This document shows positions 1-8,633 of a DNA stretch of 13,137 nt, piece after piece. The notes below the pieces were generated by a model. It was given only the letters and a program-made list of their open reading frames with translations. It was not told the DNA's origin and did no database searches. The translations under genes were made by a program, and so were the position numbers. Positions within the stretch are counted from its first letter, which is position 1. Each line of letters opens with the position of its first letter. The DNA comes from Saccoglossus kowalevskii (taxonomy: Eukaryota; Hemichordata; Enteropneusta; Harrimaniidae): positions 25,640-38,776 of the forward strand of contig NW_003132869.1 in the NCBI RefSeq assembly GCF_000003605.2, given 5' to 3'.

Positions 1-2356
1 TCAAGTACCTCAGACTACTATAGCAGTCTGAGCAAATAATAGTCATCGTATTTTAATGAATCTTGGTACATAAATTCTCTAAGACAATGGTAAGAATGAC
101 CTAATTAAATACATCTAATATAATTACCTAATTTGCATAATACTTTGCATTAAACTGGATATCAGCCAACAACCATGCGTTTACCATGCTTCGTAGCAGT
201 TGAATTCATTCACATTGTTGTATTATGTTTAATATGTTCTTGAGATAATACCGAATCAGCAAACTTTATTATGGATTTAAATCGGTTAAAAAATTGCGGT
301 TAATTGTCAATTGATTCGATTATTGTTGACCTGATGTGTGACATGGTCATGAGCAAATATACCATTATCATAGTAATGATGTACTGAGTATGGATACTAA
401 TACGCAGGTTAAAATTAATATATTTGTTGATGTTTTGCTTTTTTTTGTAGTACTTTTAGCCCCTTGAAACATTTGTTGTAACGGAGGTTGTTCAGATCGT
501 TAAGCCTTTGCGATCAGAAAATTAGAGAAAAAAAAGAAGAAAAAAAGCACAATAAGATCTGATAACGTAATTTGTGGTGATAAAGAGTGTCCCACAGTTC
601 TTTTAGTGAAGGTGGCAACTCATGTTCTGAATTGTCGATAAAATGCGGGTCATGAAGTTGAACTGTGTTGAATTCAATCATTTGGTAGATCTGAAACAGT
701 ATCCCCAGTGGTCTACGGTTAAACATTGAAATAGAGTTGAAATTGTGCGTCTTTGACTTCAATTCTAGCTACCAGCAATAGCGTGAAGCTAAGTGGTGGA
801 ATATGGCACGTTTTGCTTATGAGAGGTATCACAAAGGGGCATCAGTAAATTGTACCCAAAATAGCTTTTGTGACGGACAATGTAATCCTTACAATAACAT
901 GATTGGCTGAGATTTTGAAAGCGTGTAGTATGCTCTGATCGCATAGCTTTCAATATCAGTTTCGAATGATTTTGGTCAGTGGGCGCGCTTTTGCCATACA
1001 CAGTTCTGTTTGAATAATGTCCTGCCCATCTCTATCAGGATGAATACCATTTGGATGGTAACAACACAGAAGTGGGGTTTTCTAAAACGGCGAGTACTGA
1101 AACTCTTTTGGAACTTTTTCAAAGTGAAATACCTCCAACACAAAATCGAATACATACAGAAAACAAAGAACAAACGCGTTCATGGCATTTCGGTCTCTGT
1201 ATTATTACAATTATTAGTATTTAAATATTCCAACTACCTTTGATGTGAATGCCATAAAAATGGTATTCCACGTGTTGCAGTGTTTCATAGAATTATTGAT
1301 AGATTTGTGAAGAATGTGCATTTTGGTGGTCTTGATTACAATCACAAAATAAAAAGCTCCATTTCGTTGGAACATAAAGGTATTTTGTGGGATATGACAG
1401 TCATACAATGTGTATGGATACTGGTATTTGTCTACCATATAGCGTGTACACTTGGCATGTACATATTTAGCGAGGAAAAGATGAACAATTAAAACCAGAA
1501 TTTATCAACAACGTTAAAAATAAGTTGTTATTAGGGTACATCAATCCAAAATATATTGTACGCTGTATTATACTTTGCCAGGCATAATACATTTCTTGTG
1601 TACCCACCGACGAACTATTTTATCGGTGACTACTGGGCAGTAGTAACAGCTAAATAGTATATCCGACACCACACCACAGGAATAGCTGAGCCGAATACCA
1701 GTATATGACGGAAATGTTCTGGTGTGCCAGAATAGAACTGTGGAAAAGTTTAAGATTCCAGCTGGTAAAGTCACGTGTACAAATATTATAAAATAACGTT
1801 TTGCCTGATCATGCTTTCCTATGTTATGACTAAAAATATATTTATTGGATATTACCCGAAAACACCAAATGCGATTTCACACGTGGTTTGCTAAATTAGC
1901 CTATTTTGTTGTCCTCTCGTGCTGTCCTTCAAGTTGTTTCATTCCTTAATTCAGTTGAATAGACATGTGTCCCTATGGCACCTTCTCAGAGAACGTGTGA
2001 ACTTTCTGGCCCTCACAAGACTGTTTTCACGAACAGATGAGATAAATCAACGATCCTCACGGTGCGTACTAGTAGTACAGTAAGTGAATAGACTTCAGTC
2101 TAAACCGAGCCAAGAAAAACCTATATTTAACAAAAATGATTGAAATGCAGATGTTCTACACATTATTCTGTAATTATTTATGAATGATTGATTAACATTT
2201 TAAATACTAGTAGTCTTCGGACTTTATAATATGCAAATTGCAGAACACTTTTTGCTCCAAAATGTCTGTTCTTCTCCGCTGTTTGGGTTCACACTATTGC
2301 CGCCAAAAAGGACTGCCGTGTTGACAGACTATACGTCATTGATTTCCTGAGAATTC
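1..2356. other. Non-coding AT-rich stretch, no gene recognised
   Basis: This stretch is AT-rich and has stops in all frames at short intervals. The few open frames of 65-82 codons on either strand show no domain, no convincing splice context and no amino-acid pattern that I recognise. It could be intergenic DNA upstream of the PARP4-like gene, or part of a long 5'UTR intron. A short perfect inverted repeat lies at 9-32, and a GTACT/AGTAC stem with a three-base loop at 2066-2078. I see no promoter or RNA gene that I can support. Confidence 0.55.
9..32. repeat. Short perfect inverted repeat (hairpin)
   Basis: CTCAGACT at 9-16 is the exact reverse complement of AGTCTGAG at 25-32, separated by eight bases. 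Eight paired bases in AT-rich DNA can occur by chance. No T-run or gene end adjoins it, so a function as a terminator or binding site is not supported. Confidence 0.4.
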
Positions 2357-2847
2357 TCGTTAATTTGTCAGTGAGAGTATCGGACAAGGAAATAATTCGC
2401 ATTTTGTTTCTGGATGGGGGCGTGGCATGCTACCCTCTCGTATTGATAAGGGTAGCTCTGGTACATGTTACAGGAAATAAAAACGGCATTTTACGTTTTT
2501 ACAAGAAATAAAATGAAAGTTTAATGAATAAAATGAATGTTTTTACACTTTACAGATAAAGCAAATTCCTAATTACATTTTACATTTTTATAATGTTTTT
2601 GATAATTTGTGTTTAAGAATCAAAATTGGAAATTGCGTACGAATTACAACATTTATTTCGGAACATGCTTTATATGCTTACAAAAATATCTTTGTACAAA
2701 TTACGGACGAATAAAATAGCTGATTACATTTTACATCTTGCCCATGTCTACGAATTTACGTTTTTTATTTATTTAAATTACATTATTACGAAAATACCCC
2801 TTGCCGACCCTCTGATAACGGATGCACTAGTATTTTCACATCCATAC
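2357..2847. repeat. Dispersed repeat, copy A (interrupted)
   Basis: The two ends of this stretch match 3351-3550 in the same orientation. The left part shares TCGTTAA, TTGTCAGTGAGAGT, GGAAATAATT and GGGGGCGTGG followed by CATGCTACCCT. The right part shares AACGGATG, ACTAGTATTT and a final CATAC. Between these, copy A holds about 300 extra AT-rich bases (roughly 2500-2815) that copy B lacks, probably a later insertion into A or a deletion from B. No coding capacity is evident. The family is unidentified; a non-autonomous DNA transposon is one possibility, but I could not define terminal inverted repeats or a target-site duplication. Confidence 0.6.
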
Positions 2848-3350
2848 GTAAGTTTGGTTGTTACTGTAGAGGTCCAGAAAGAAAAAATAGTCACATAGAG
2901 AAGCAAAACTTTAGACCAAATAGACATCTCGAAAGTATTATACAAAACAATATGTGAAAGAAAAATATGTATATTTTTATGCCATCTCCGGGTCTATATA
3001 TTAATGTCTATAGTAGATTTGTTGTGTGTTTTCCTAATGTGTACTGTAAACAGTTTCTCTATCAACGTGAACTCTACCCCGGTGATTTTATGATCGAATG
3101 GTGAACTTTGACCCACGAACCGGATACACAATACTAGCGTGTGCGTGACGTCACTTTCCTAAACAAGAACTGTGAGTCAATGCCGTACGATGTGGATGTG
3201 GTGACGCTACAAATGATGACAAAACTTGCTAAAACTTAAACAAACGTGGGCATTTGGAGATCTGCTTTTCAACTACACAGAAGTACATATCAGGTAGGCA
3301 CACAACAATGATCGCATGTTCATGCTGTGTGACACGCTCGGATCAAGCGA
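2848..3350. other. Non-coding spacer between the two dispersed repeat copies
   Basis: No gene is recognised in this 500-base stretch. Apart from one CRE-like palindrome at 3145-3154 it shows only AT-rich sequence with frequent stops. It may be unique host DNA or further decayed repeat. Confidence 0.5.
3145..3154. promoter_or_regulatory. CRE-like palindrome
   Basis: GTGACGTCAC is a perfect 10-base palindrome containing TGACGTCA, the full cAMP-response element bound by CREB/ATF bZIP factors in animals. It lies about 3.3 kb upstream of the PARP4-like start codon. No TATA box, initiator or CpG-rich surround confirms a promoter here, so this is only a sequence match with possible meaning. Confidence 0.3.
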
Positions 3351-3550
3351 TCGTTAAATTTTGTCAGTGAGAGTGTCCTGCGTACACGGAAATAATTTGC
3401 AGGTTTTTTTTGGTGGGGGCGTGGTATGCTACCCTGGCAAATCCTAATACTAGTACTAGTAATTCGAAGACTACTATTCAGGCAGGTAAAACAACTTGAA
3501 CGGCAGTTTTCCGTATTGAAAACGGATGTACTAGTATTTGCACGGTCATA
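3351..3550. repeat. Dispersed repeat, copy B (uninterrupted)
   Basis: This is the shorter partner of the repeat at 2357-2847, in the same orientation. Both begin with TCGTTAA, continue through TTGTCAGTGAGAGT and a GGGGGCGTGG block, and end in an ACTAGTATTT block followed by CATAC. Copy B also holds TACTAGTACTAGTA near 3446-3459. The copies differ by many substitutions and small indels, so they are old. Copy B may show the family's native length of about 200 bp. Confidence 0.6.
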
Positions 3551-4143
3551 CACAACTTAGAAGTTGCCTTGAATACCTTACCGTACACCGTGACCAGGTG
3601 TTCTGTACTTTTGATTGCACCGATCAACTAATATCCTTGTGATCCACAATAACTTAGGTTCACGTATGCGATGTATTTCACCCTTTACTTGTCAACACCA
3701 GTCATAGCTGGCAGGAGTGTATGGTATTGATATAGCAATACAATTCCTAAATTGTGCACACTCAGCAGAATTTATCAAGTATAATGTGACCTTAAAATTA
3801 TTTCCTCAAGAATGTGTTGCAGGACTGTGATTAGAGTAAGCTCGTTTCATGGAGTTCCAAAGCAGAAATAATGTAATTGCATGAATGACTATCAGGAACC
3901 TGTAGGCTCTAAGCCAGTCAAAATGGTTGTTGGAAAGCATTGATTTGAGTTACTGTAAAATACTTTGTTTTTTGATAAATTTGATTTTTGAAAAGTGATA
4001 TTTTTACAGGATCTATAGTAAAAATAAATTGCTAGAGGAAATACAGTTATTTACAGTAGCCTCTCACACAGTTATTTTGCTGAAACCTGACCAAATTTGT
4101 TATTTGTTGAAAAAACAAAATTAAAATTTACTAGTAAATACAA
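3551..4143. other. Non-coding AT-rich spacer
   Basis: No open frame of note, RNA gene or clear repeat is visible between the dispersed repeat and the SINE fragment. Confidence 0.5.
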
Positions 4144-4307
4144 TGTCACATTCGTAGTGAATGAATCTCGGCCAGTGGACTTTAATTGCCTTCCCATTGA
4201 GTTTGTAGCACACTCACCCAGGGTAGGGGGTTGACCCTTTTTGGTGTCTTCTGGGGTCTTCTGATCATGAGTCCGATGCAACAACCACTATGCTACTGGT
4301 GACCGGT
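4144..4307 (-). mobile_element. Truncated tRNA-derived SINE (same family as 6633-7069)
   Basis: Read on the minus strand, this fragment starts at ACCGGTCACCAGTAGCATAGTGG, where TAGCATAGTGG resembles a pol III A box. It then follows the SINE at 6633-7069 through the shared GTGAGTGTG, CTCAATGGGAAGG and CCGAGATTCATTCACTA blocks. Homology stops at about 4144, so the 3' half of the element, including the A-rich tail, is missing. The stretch where the other copy has its B box is replaced by unrelated sequence with TCTTCTGGGG, so internal promoter function is probably lost. It is a dead copy, and its existence shows that the element is dispersed in this genome. Confidence 0.75.
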
Positions 4308-4957
4308 CTCAATTCTCAATATTTTAGTATCTTCTTATCAGGCTGTGATTTAATTAGTTTTAAATTCTGTTCATATAATGATCAATAATTTTATTTTCTT
4401 GACAGTCAAATTAACTTCTCTCACACTAACAGTCATCGTTGTTGTGATTGTGAAAATGTTTTGACACTGTGCAACAAAGCTCACAAATTTTATTTGCATA
4501 TTCAGTCAACGAGAATAGTGATTATGTATTCTCATTGTAGTTGGGTCGTCCTAACTAAGGGATTAACATTTCTGGCCCTGGCAATAACCCATTCTAGGCG
4601 TGAGTGTTTTAGGTTGGCCTAAATATTTAAGTTTGTGTTCACACACAAAATTTAGGCAAGCATAAGGTTGGTCTTATTTCCTGATGTGATACAACCTGGT
4701 ATGTCATTATCTCTTTATGAATATGTATGAGATAATTTGATACAGACAAATCAGTAATAAAAACAGTAATGTACACTAGTATAGTAACTGGTGTATCTAT
4801 GTGACTATCTTGCAATGCCTTTGTTCAAATTGAAATTTGAAAAATAACAAAAAAAACATTTTGACACTTTTAGTACATATTTACCTTGATTCATAATGTC
4901 AAATAATTAATGTAATACCAAGACATCAAAGCTTTAAAATTGCAGAGCTAAAATATT

Positions 4958-4981
4958 GGGGGGGGGGGGGAGGGGGGGGGG
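4958..4981 (+). repeat. G tract (G13-A-G10)
   Basis: Thirteen G, one A and ten G in a row form a low-complexity tract on the plus strand. Such a run has enough guanines for an intramolecular G-quadruplex and is prone to slippage, so its exact length may also reflect sequencing or assembly error. Confidence 0.85.
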
Positions 4982-5480
4982 TAAAGGTTATCAGCACAAG
5001 CGTAACCACTATGATGTAACAACCAAAACATGACTTGAATGGCATTACTGGATGAGCTGCATTTATTTTTAACTTATTTCGAACTTTATCTATTATTTCA
5101 AACTAGATGTTGAATTTTCAGTTAAAGTTATTATTTTGACTGTTTGTTAAACTACTCGGTTTTAACACTTTTATACATTATTATTGGCTTGTTCATAGTC
5201 TAAAGATGTAACATGCAACATCGTTGTCTGAAAGCCTCCATGGATTGCTGAAATTACAAAAATGGTGTCAAAAGGCTATGATTTCAACACTTATAAGAAA
5301 CTGTGTGTGAACCCAAGTATTGAGATCCCCATCTTTTTAATTTTCTTTTTAATCTTGTTACCATGGCAGCCACACTTGCAAAATACACTGTACCATAACA
5401 ACTTAGGAGATACCACCATTGCATAGCATTCCATTTTGATAAAAACAACGATAAAGCATACACACTGATTTTGGTCAGAT

Positions 5481-5497
5481 GGGGGAGGGGGGGGGGG
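5481..5497 (+). repeat. G tract (G5-A-G11)
   Basis: Five G, one A and eleven G form a second plus-strand tract with the same interrupted shape as the one about 520 bp upstream. It has potential to form a G-quadruplex and to vary in length. Confidence 0.85.
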
Positions 5498-6191
5498 TCA
5501 CTTAAATACAAAGCAAAATGTTTCGTAAAATACATACCAGAAAGGCAAGCTGTTTATTCAAGATATTTGATCATTGGTAGTCCAACAGTTGAAGACTATT
5601 AGATGAAAAACACCATATTTGGAATGTCTCAAAGTAGAGCACCCAACCCAGGTGTTACATCAAAAGAGATGGAACACTAAGATAAAGACGTCTCATTTCA
5701 ACATTGTAAAATTTTTATTTTTAAATTCTGTATGTGACTGATTTGACAAGAAATTTGAATTATGAACTTGAATTTGAACTGAATGAAATCACAAACTATG
5801 TAGAGTGTTCAATAACTCATATATGAACAATAACTTTAATAAATATTAATAATTTCCTTGGTAAAAATATATTATATAATTTTCTCCATAAAAACGAAAT
5901 AATTGGTAAGCAACCTGAATATCAACGATGTAGTTGCTCAAGTTGAACCACCTTAATGATTCCAAAATACTACCTCAAACATTGTGAACTGAAGAGATGT
6001 AATGATCTATGTCATTCAACAACTCACTAACTCCAGTGGGTGTGTCCAGTTATTTGATGTATACTTGAATTATTTACGTAGGACACTGAAATGAAACCTC
6101 CATTATCACAGCTTGTGTGCCATAAGTAAAAAAGGAGTTTTCAACAGTACCTTCAAACTTTGAACACTTTTTTATCTTTAATCATTCAGCC

Positions 6192-6210
6192 CACAAAATA
6201 TATTTTTGTG
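6192..6210. repeat. Short AT-rich hairpin
   Basis: CACAAAA at 6192-6198 pairs exactly with TTTTGTG at 6204-6210 around a five-base TATAT loop. It lies about 215 bases before the proposed splice acceptor. It may be chance in AT-rich sequence. Confidence 0.4.
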
Positions 6211-6406
6211 AAAATACGTATATTTGTGTTTTATTTGATCCACAGACAAAAGCCACCCCCAAGTTAGTAGCATGTGTATGCACATGAAATGCAGCACACA
6301 AACATTCTCTTATTTATTATCAATGAAAGAGAGTAGACATCATAAGTGTCACTCTTGTTTTTGTTATCTTAAAGTACAACTCATTGGTAGTACACTAAAT
6401 TGTATG

Positions 6407-6423
6407 CTTTCTCATATTTCCAG
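6407..6423 (+). other. Predicted 3' splice site before the first coding exon
   Basis: TTTCTCATATTTCCAG ends in AG at 6422-6423 and has the pyrimidine-rich run expected of an acceptor. The PARP4-like start codon follows 26 bases later. This fits a gene whose first exon is wholly untranslated and whose ATG lies in exon 2. An alternative is that transcription starts close by and the site is not used; the in-frame open stretch back to 6272 shows no PARP4-like residues, which argues against coding upstream of the ATG. Confidence 0.5.
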
Positions 6424-6448
6424 TGAATTCCAAGTCACAATATTCACA

Positions 6449-6577
6449 ATGGGGATATTTACCAAGTGTCAGATTACACTTGAACTTGGTACAAGTATAC
6501 AGTTTAAAAAGAAACAAGAAATAAAGAAGAAAATTACAGAAAATGATGGTATTATCTCTTATATCATCACTAAAAAG
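6449..6577 (+). CDS. PARP4: PARP4-like protein, first coding exon (N-terminal half of BRCT domain)
   Basis: These 43 codons begin MGIFTKCQITLEL and end in IISYIITKK just before a GTAAGA donor at 6578. The start Met-Gly-Ile-Phe followed by a Cys and a hydrophobic beta strand, then a lysine-rich helix and Glu-Asn-x-Gly before another strand, matches my memory of the beginning of animal PARP4 (vault PARP) and the first beta-alpha-beta part of a BRCT fold. The exon ends on a whole codon (phase 0) and joins in frame to 8634. The ATG was chosen because family similarity begins exactly there, although the frame stays open to 6272. PARP4 is an ADP-ribosyltransferase found with the major vault protein in vault particles. 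Its catalytic region is not in this window, so activity cannot be judged. Assignment to PARP4 rests on the N-terminal pattern; another BRCT protein is a less likely alternative. Confidence 0.72.
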
Positions 6578-6616
6578 GTAAGATTGTTTACAAATCTAAA
6601 ATTACCTTTAATGGAA

Positions 6617-6632
6617 GAAATCCTAAAATATT
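6617..6632. repeat. Target-site duplication, left copy
   Basis: GAAATCCTAAAATATT occurs here and again, identical, at 7070-7085. The pair directly flanks the SINE, as expected from target-primed reverse transcription by a LINE-encoded enzyme. The absence of differences suggests a fairly recent insertion. Confidence 0.9.
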
Positions 6633-7069
6633 TTTTTTTTTAAATATTTTTTGTGCCAGGCGACAGTAGAATGTCACTGTTGTCTCTCCTGACTTTTCTT
6701 TGTATGTGCAAATTGCAAGTGCTGACACATAGTGCATTTTTGACACAGAAGTCGTATTCATGTTTGGGAGTACATGACAGGGATGTGCGGCTATCTTTCT
6801 ATCAAATGGCAATTTAATGCGCTATCCTGGCGTCAACCAGGCTCGGTCGAACACAAGCACCTGCGGACCTTACCCAAGGTTCGCCCAAAGTCGCATTTGT
6901 TAGTGAATGAATCTCGGCCAGTGGAATTGGCCTTCCCATTGAGTCTGTGGCACACTCACCCAGAGTAAGGGGGTCAACCCTTTTGTTGTTCAACCTGAGG
7001 TAGGATTTGAACTTGGGTCTACCGATCATGAGTCTGATGCGACAACCACTATGCTACCAGTGACCGGTT
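6633..7069 (-). mobile_element. Complete tRNA-derived SINE, inserted antisense in intron 1
   Basis: The element is 437 bp and reads on the minus strand from about 7069 to 6633. Its head holds a pol III A-box-like TAGCATAGTGGT (7045-7056) and a B-box-like AGTTCAAATCC (7003-7013) about 31 bases apart, as in a tRNA gene. A body of roughly 360 bases follows, and it ends in an A-rich tail (seen as T-rich sequence just after 6632). A 16-base duplication flanks it exactly. The head and first part of the body are shared with the fragment at 4144-4307. The remainder, roughly 6633-6890, is seen only here and would be the tail recognised by a partner LINE. The family is not identified; the conserved central block could be one of the known SINE core domains, but I cannot tell which. 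It starts 55 bases from the exon's splice donor. Confidence 0.88.
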
Positions 7070-7085
7070 GAAATCCTAAAATATT
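7070..7085. repeat. Target-site duplication, right copy
   Basis: This is an identical copy of the 16-base sequence at 6617-6632, flanking the tRNA-like head of the SINE. The last base or two of the duplication are ambiguous because the left copy runs on into the T-rich tail. Confidence 0.9.
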
Positions 7086-7358
7086 AATTAGAATTAAATG
7101 GAAAGAAATGATTTACTGATAATACAAATAACAGATCAGAGAGAGTAACATACATCAAAAAAATGATCCAACATACAATAAAGACAATATTTGGTTAGTT
7201 TAGGGTGCTTTGAATAGATGAGTTGCATTTTTCAAGGTCAAATATGATTTGTGCACTTGTGTGGAAATGCACTATCAATAGAGTGAATACAGCAATGTGA
7301 TTTGCAACAGTTAAGGAATCGAAAATGAAAAAGTTGGCAAATGATGAGGGAGAATAAA

Positions 7359-7477
7359 TATTTTGATTTGCTGTACTCCATTGGATGCCAAAGTCTATTT
7401 TGATTTGCTATACTCCATTGGATGTCAAAGTCTATTTTGATTTGCTATACTCCATTGGATGTCAAAGTCTATTTTGT
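7359..7477 (+). repeat. 37-bp tandem repeat, 3 full copies plus 8 bases
   Basis: Units start at 7359, 7396 and 7433, with a partial fourth at 7470-7477. Each begins TATTTTGATTTGCT and ends GGATGTCAAAGTC. Copies two and three are identical, and the first differs at two positions (GCTGT for GCTAT, and GCC for GTC). The near-identity points to recent duplication. The array lies 47 bases before an unrelated 40-bp array in the same intron. Confidence 0.95.
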
Positions 7478-7524
7478 ATGTGCAAAATAGTTAATGGTGC
7501 ATATAGTGAATTTTGTGCTGCAAC

Positions 7525-8290
7525 CAGAAGCCTCTTTCTGAGTTCACCTTAAAGGCCTCTTCCACAGAAGCCTCTGTCCGAGTTCACTTTAAAGGCCTCT
7601 TCCACAGAAGCCCTTTTCTGAGTTCACCTTAAAGGCCTCTTCCACAGAAGCCTCTGTCTGAGTTCACTTTAAAGGCCTCTTCCACTGAAGCCTCTTTCTG
7701 AGTTCACCTTAAAGGCCTCTTCCACAGAAGCCTCTGTCTGAGTTCACCTTAAAGGCCTCTTCCACAGAAACCTCTTTCTGAGTTCACCTTAAAAGCCTCT
7801 TCCACAGAAGCCTCTTTCTGAGTTCACCTTAAAGGCCTCTTCCACAGAAGCCTCTTTCTGAGTTCACCTTAAAGGTCTCTTCCACAGAAGCCTCTTTCTG
7901 AGTTCACCTTAAAGGCCTCTTCCACAGAAGCCTCTTTCTGAGTTCACCTTAAAGGCCTCTTCCACAGAAGCCTCTTTCTGAGTTCACCTTAAAGGCCTCT
8001 TCCATAGACGCCTCTTTCTGAGTTCACCTTAAAGGCCTCTTCCACAGAAGCCTCTTTCTGAGTTCACCTCAAAGGCCTCTTCCACAGAAGCCTCTTTCTG
8101 AGTTCACCTCAAAGGCCTCTTCCAGAGAAGCCTCTGTCTGAGTTCACCTCAAAGGCCTCTTCCACAGAAGCCTCTTTCTGAGTTCACCTTAAAGGCCTCT
8201 TAGACAGAAGCCTCTGTCTGAGTTCACCTTTAAGGCCTCTTCCACAGACGCCTCTTTCTGAGTTCACCTTAAAGGCCTTTTCCACAGAAA
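7525..8290 (+). repeat. 40-bp minisatellite, 19 full copies with no length variation
   Basis: Units start at 7525 and recur every 40 bases to 8245, with a six-base remnant at 8285-8290. A typical unit begins CAGAAGCCTCTTTCTGAGTT and continues CACCTTAAAGGCCTCTTCCA. Differences between units are substitutions only, such as CTGTCTG for CTTTCTG, CACTTT or CACCTC for CACCTT, and GACGCC for GAAGCC. Each unit holds a near-perfect hairpin, CAGAA/TTCTG around GCCTCT, and an AGGCCT palindrome. GCCTCT occurs twice per unit, 25 bases apart. Because 40 is not a multiple of three and stops occur, it is not coding. It lies wholly in the first coding intron. Confidence 0.97.
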
Positions 8291-8299
8291 ACTGGGAGA

Positions 8300-8309
8300 G
8301 GGGGGGGGG
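8300..8309 (+). repeat. G tract at the edge of the minisatellite
   Basis: Ten G in a row, preceded by GGGAGA, begin nine bases after the last minisatellite remnant. This is the third interrupted G tract in the window and the only one in a mapped intron. Confidence 0.85.
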
Positions 8310-8633
8310 TCTATGAGGTATGCAATCATTTTCACAAAAAAACCTTTTCTTTGATTTTTAAAAATACATGTATTTATGAATATTAATAATGGTTTAAATC
8401 AATAAGCACAGTCTGCAATAATGTCATTTAAAAGTATTTCAATAATATTCCATTGGCCAATAACCGAGTTTAAATTGTGAAATTTATAAATATTCATAAA
8501 GATGAATGTAATGGGTATTTTGTTTACAATGCTCCCACTAATTAGTCAACTTTGCTGACAGTGAAATAACAAGTCCATGTGTTGTATGTGATCAGCTTTT
8601 GTAGTTTGAATATTAAAATGTTTGTTCCTATAG

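Larger units (their letters stand above)
4308..6406. other. Non-coding stretch upstream of the first recognised exon
   Basis: About 2.1 kb of AT-rich DNA without a recognisable gene. It contains two long G tracts (4958-4981 and 5481-5497) and a perfect AT-rich hairpin at 6192-6210. It is either 5' flank or, given the splice acceptor at 6423, part of a 5'UTR intron of the PARP4-like gene. The upstream non-coding exon could lie here or further left, but nothing marks it. Confidence 0.5.
6578..8633 (+). other. Intron 1 of the coding region (phase 0), repeat-rich
   Basis: The intron runs from a GTAAGA donor to a TTGTTCCTATAG acceptor, 2056 bases long. It separates two halves of one BRCT domain and keeps the reading frame. 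More than half of it is repeats: a SINE at 6633-7069, a 37-bp minisatellite at 7359-7477, a 40-bp minisatellite at 7525-8290 and a G tract at 8300-8309. The remaining parts (7086-7358 and 8310-8633) are AT-rich with no gene visible. Confidence 0.75.

Noticed and set aside
514-1774. Open frames of 65-82 codons on both strands in the first 1.8 kb
   Set aside because: They overlap each other on opposite strands, use AT-rich codons at random, and show no domain or splice context that I can recognise. They are expected by chance at this length.
2626-2898. 90-codon open frame with hydrophobic stretches
   Set aside because: It overlaps the interrupted dispersed repeat. Its Phe, Ile, Tyr and Leu richness follows from AT-rich DNA, so membrane segments are not credible evidence here.
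6272-6448. N-terminal extension of the PARP4-like exon upstream of 6449
   Set aside because: The frame is open, but a good splice acceptor ends at 6423 and family similarity starts exactly at the ATG at 6449, so the upstream part is more likely intron and 5'UTR.
6814-7029. Minus-strand open frame with a similar protein at 4072-4284
   Set aside because: The similarity between the two translations comes from the shared SINE sequence, not from a conserved protein. Both lie in the non-coding SINE body.
7003-7069. Functional tRNA gene
   Set aside because: A and B boxes are present, but the sequence does not fold into a clean cloverleaf with an acceptor stem and it continues into a SINE body.
7525-8290. 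CRISPR array or coding repeat protein
   Set aside because: Units are contiguous with no unique spacers, so it is not CRISPR. The 40-base period shifts the frame in each unit and stops occur, so it does not encode a repeat protein.
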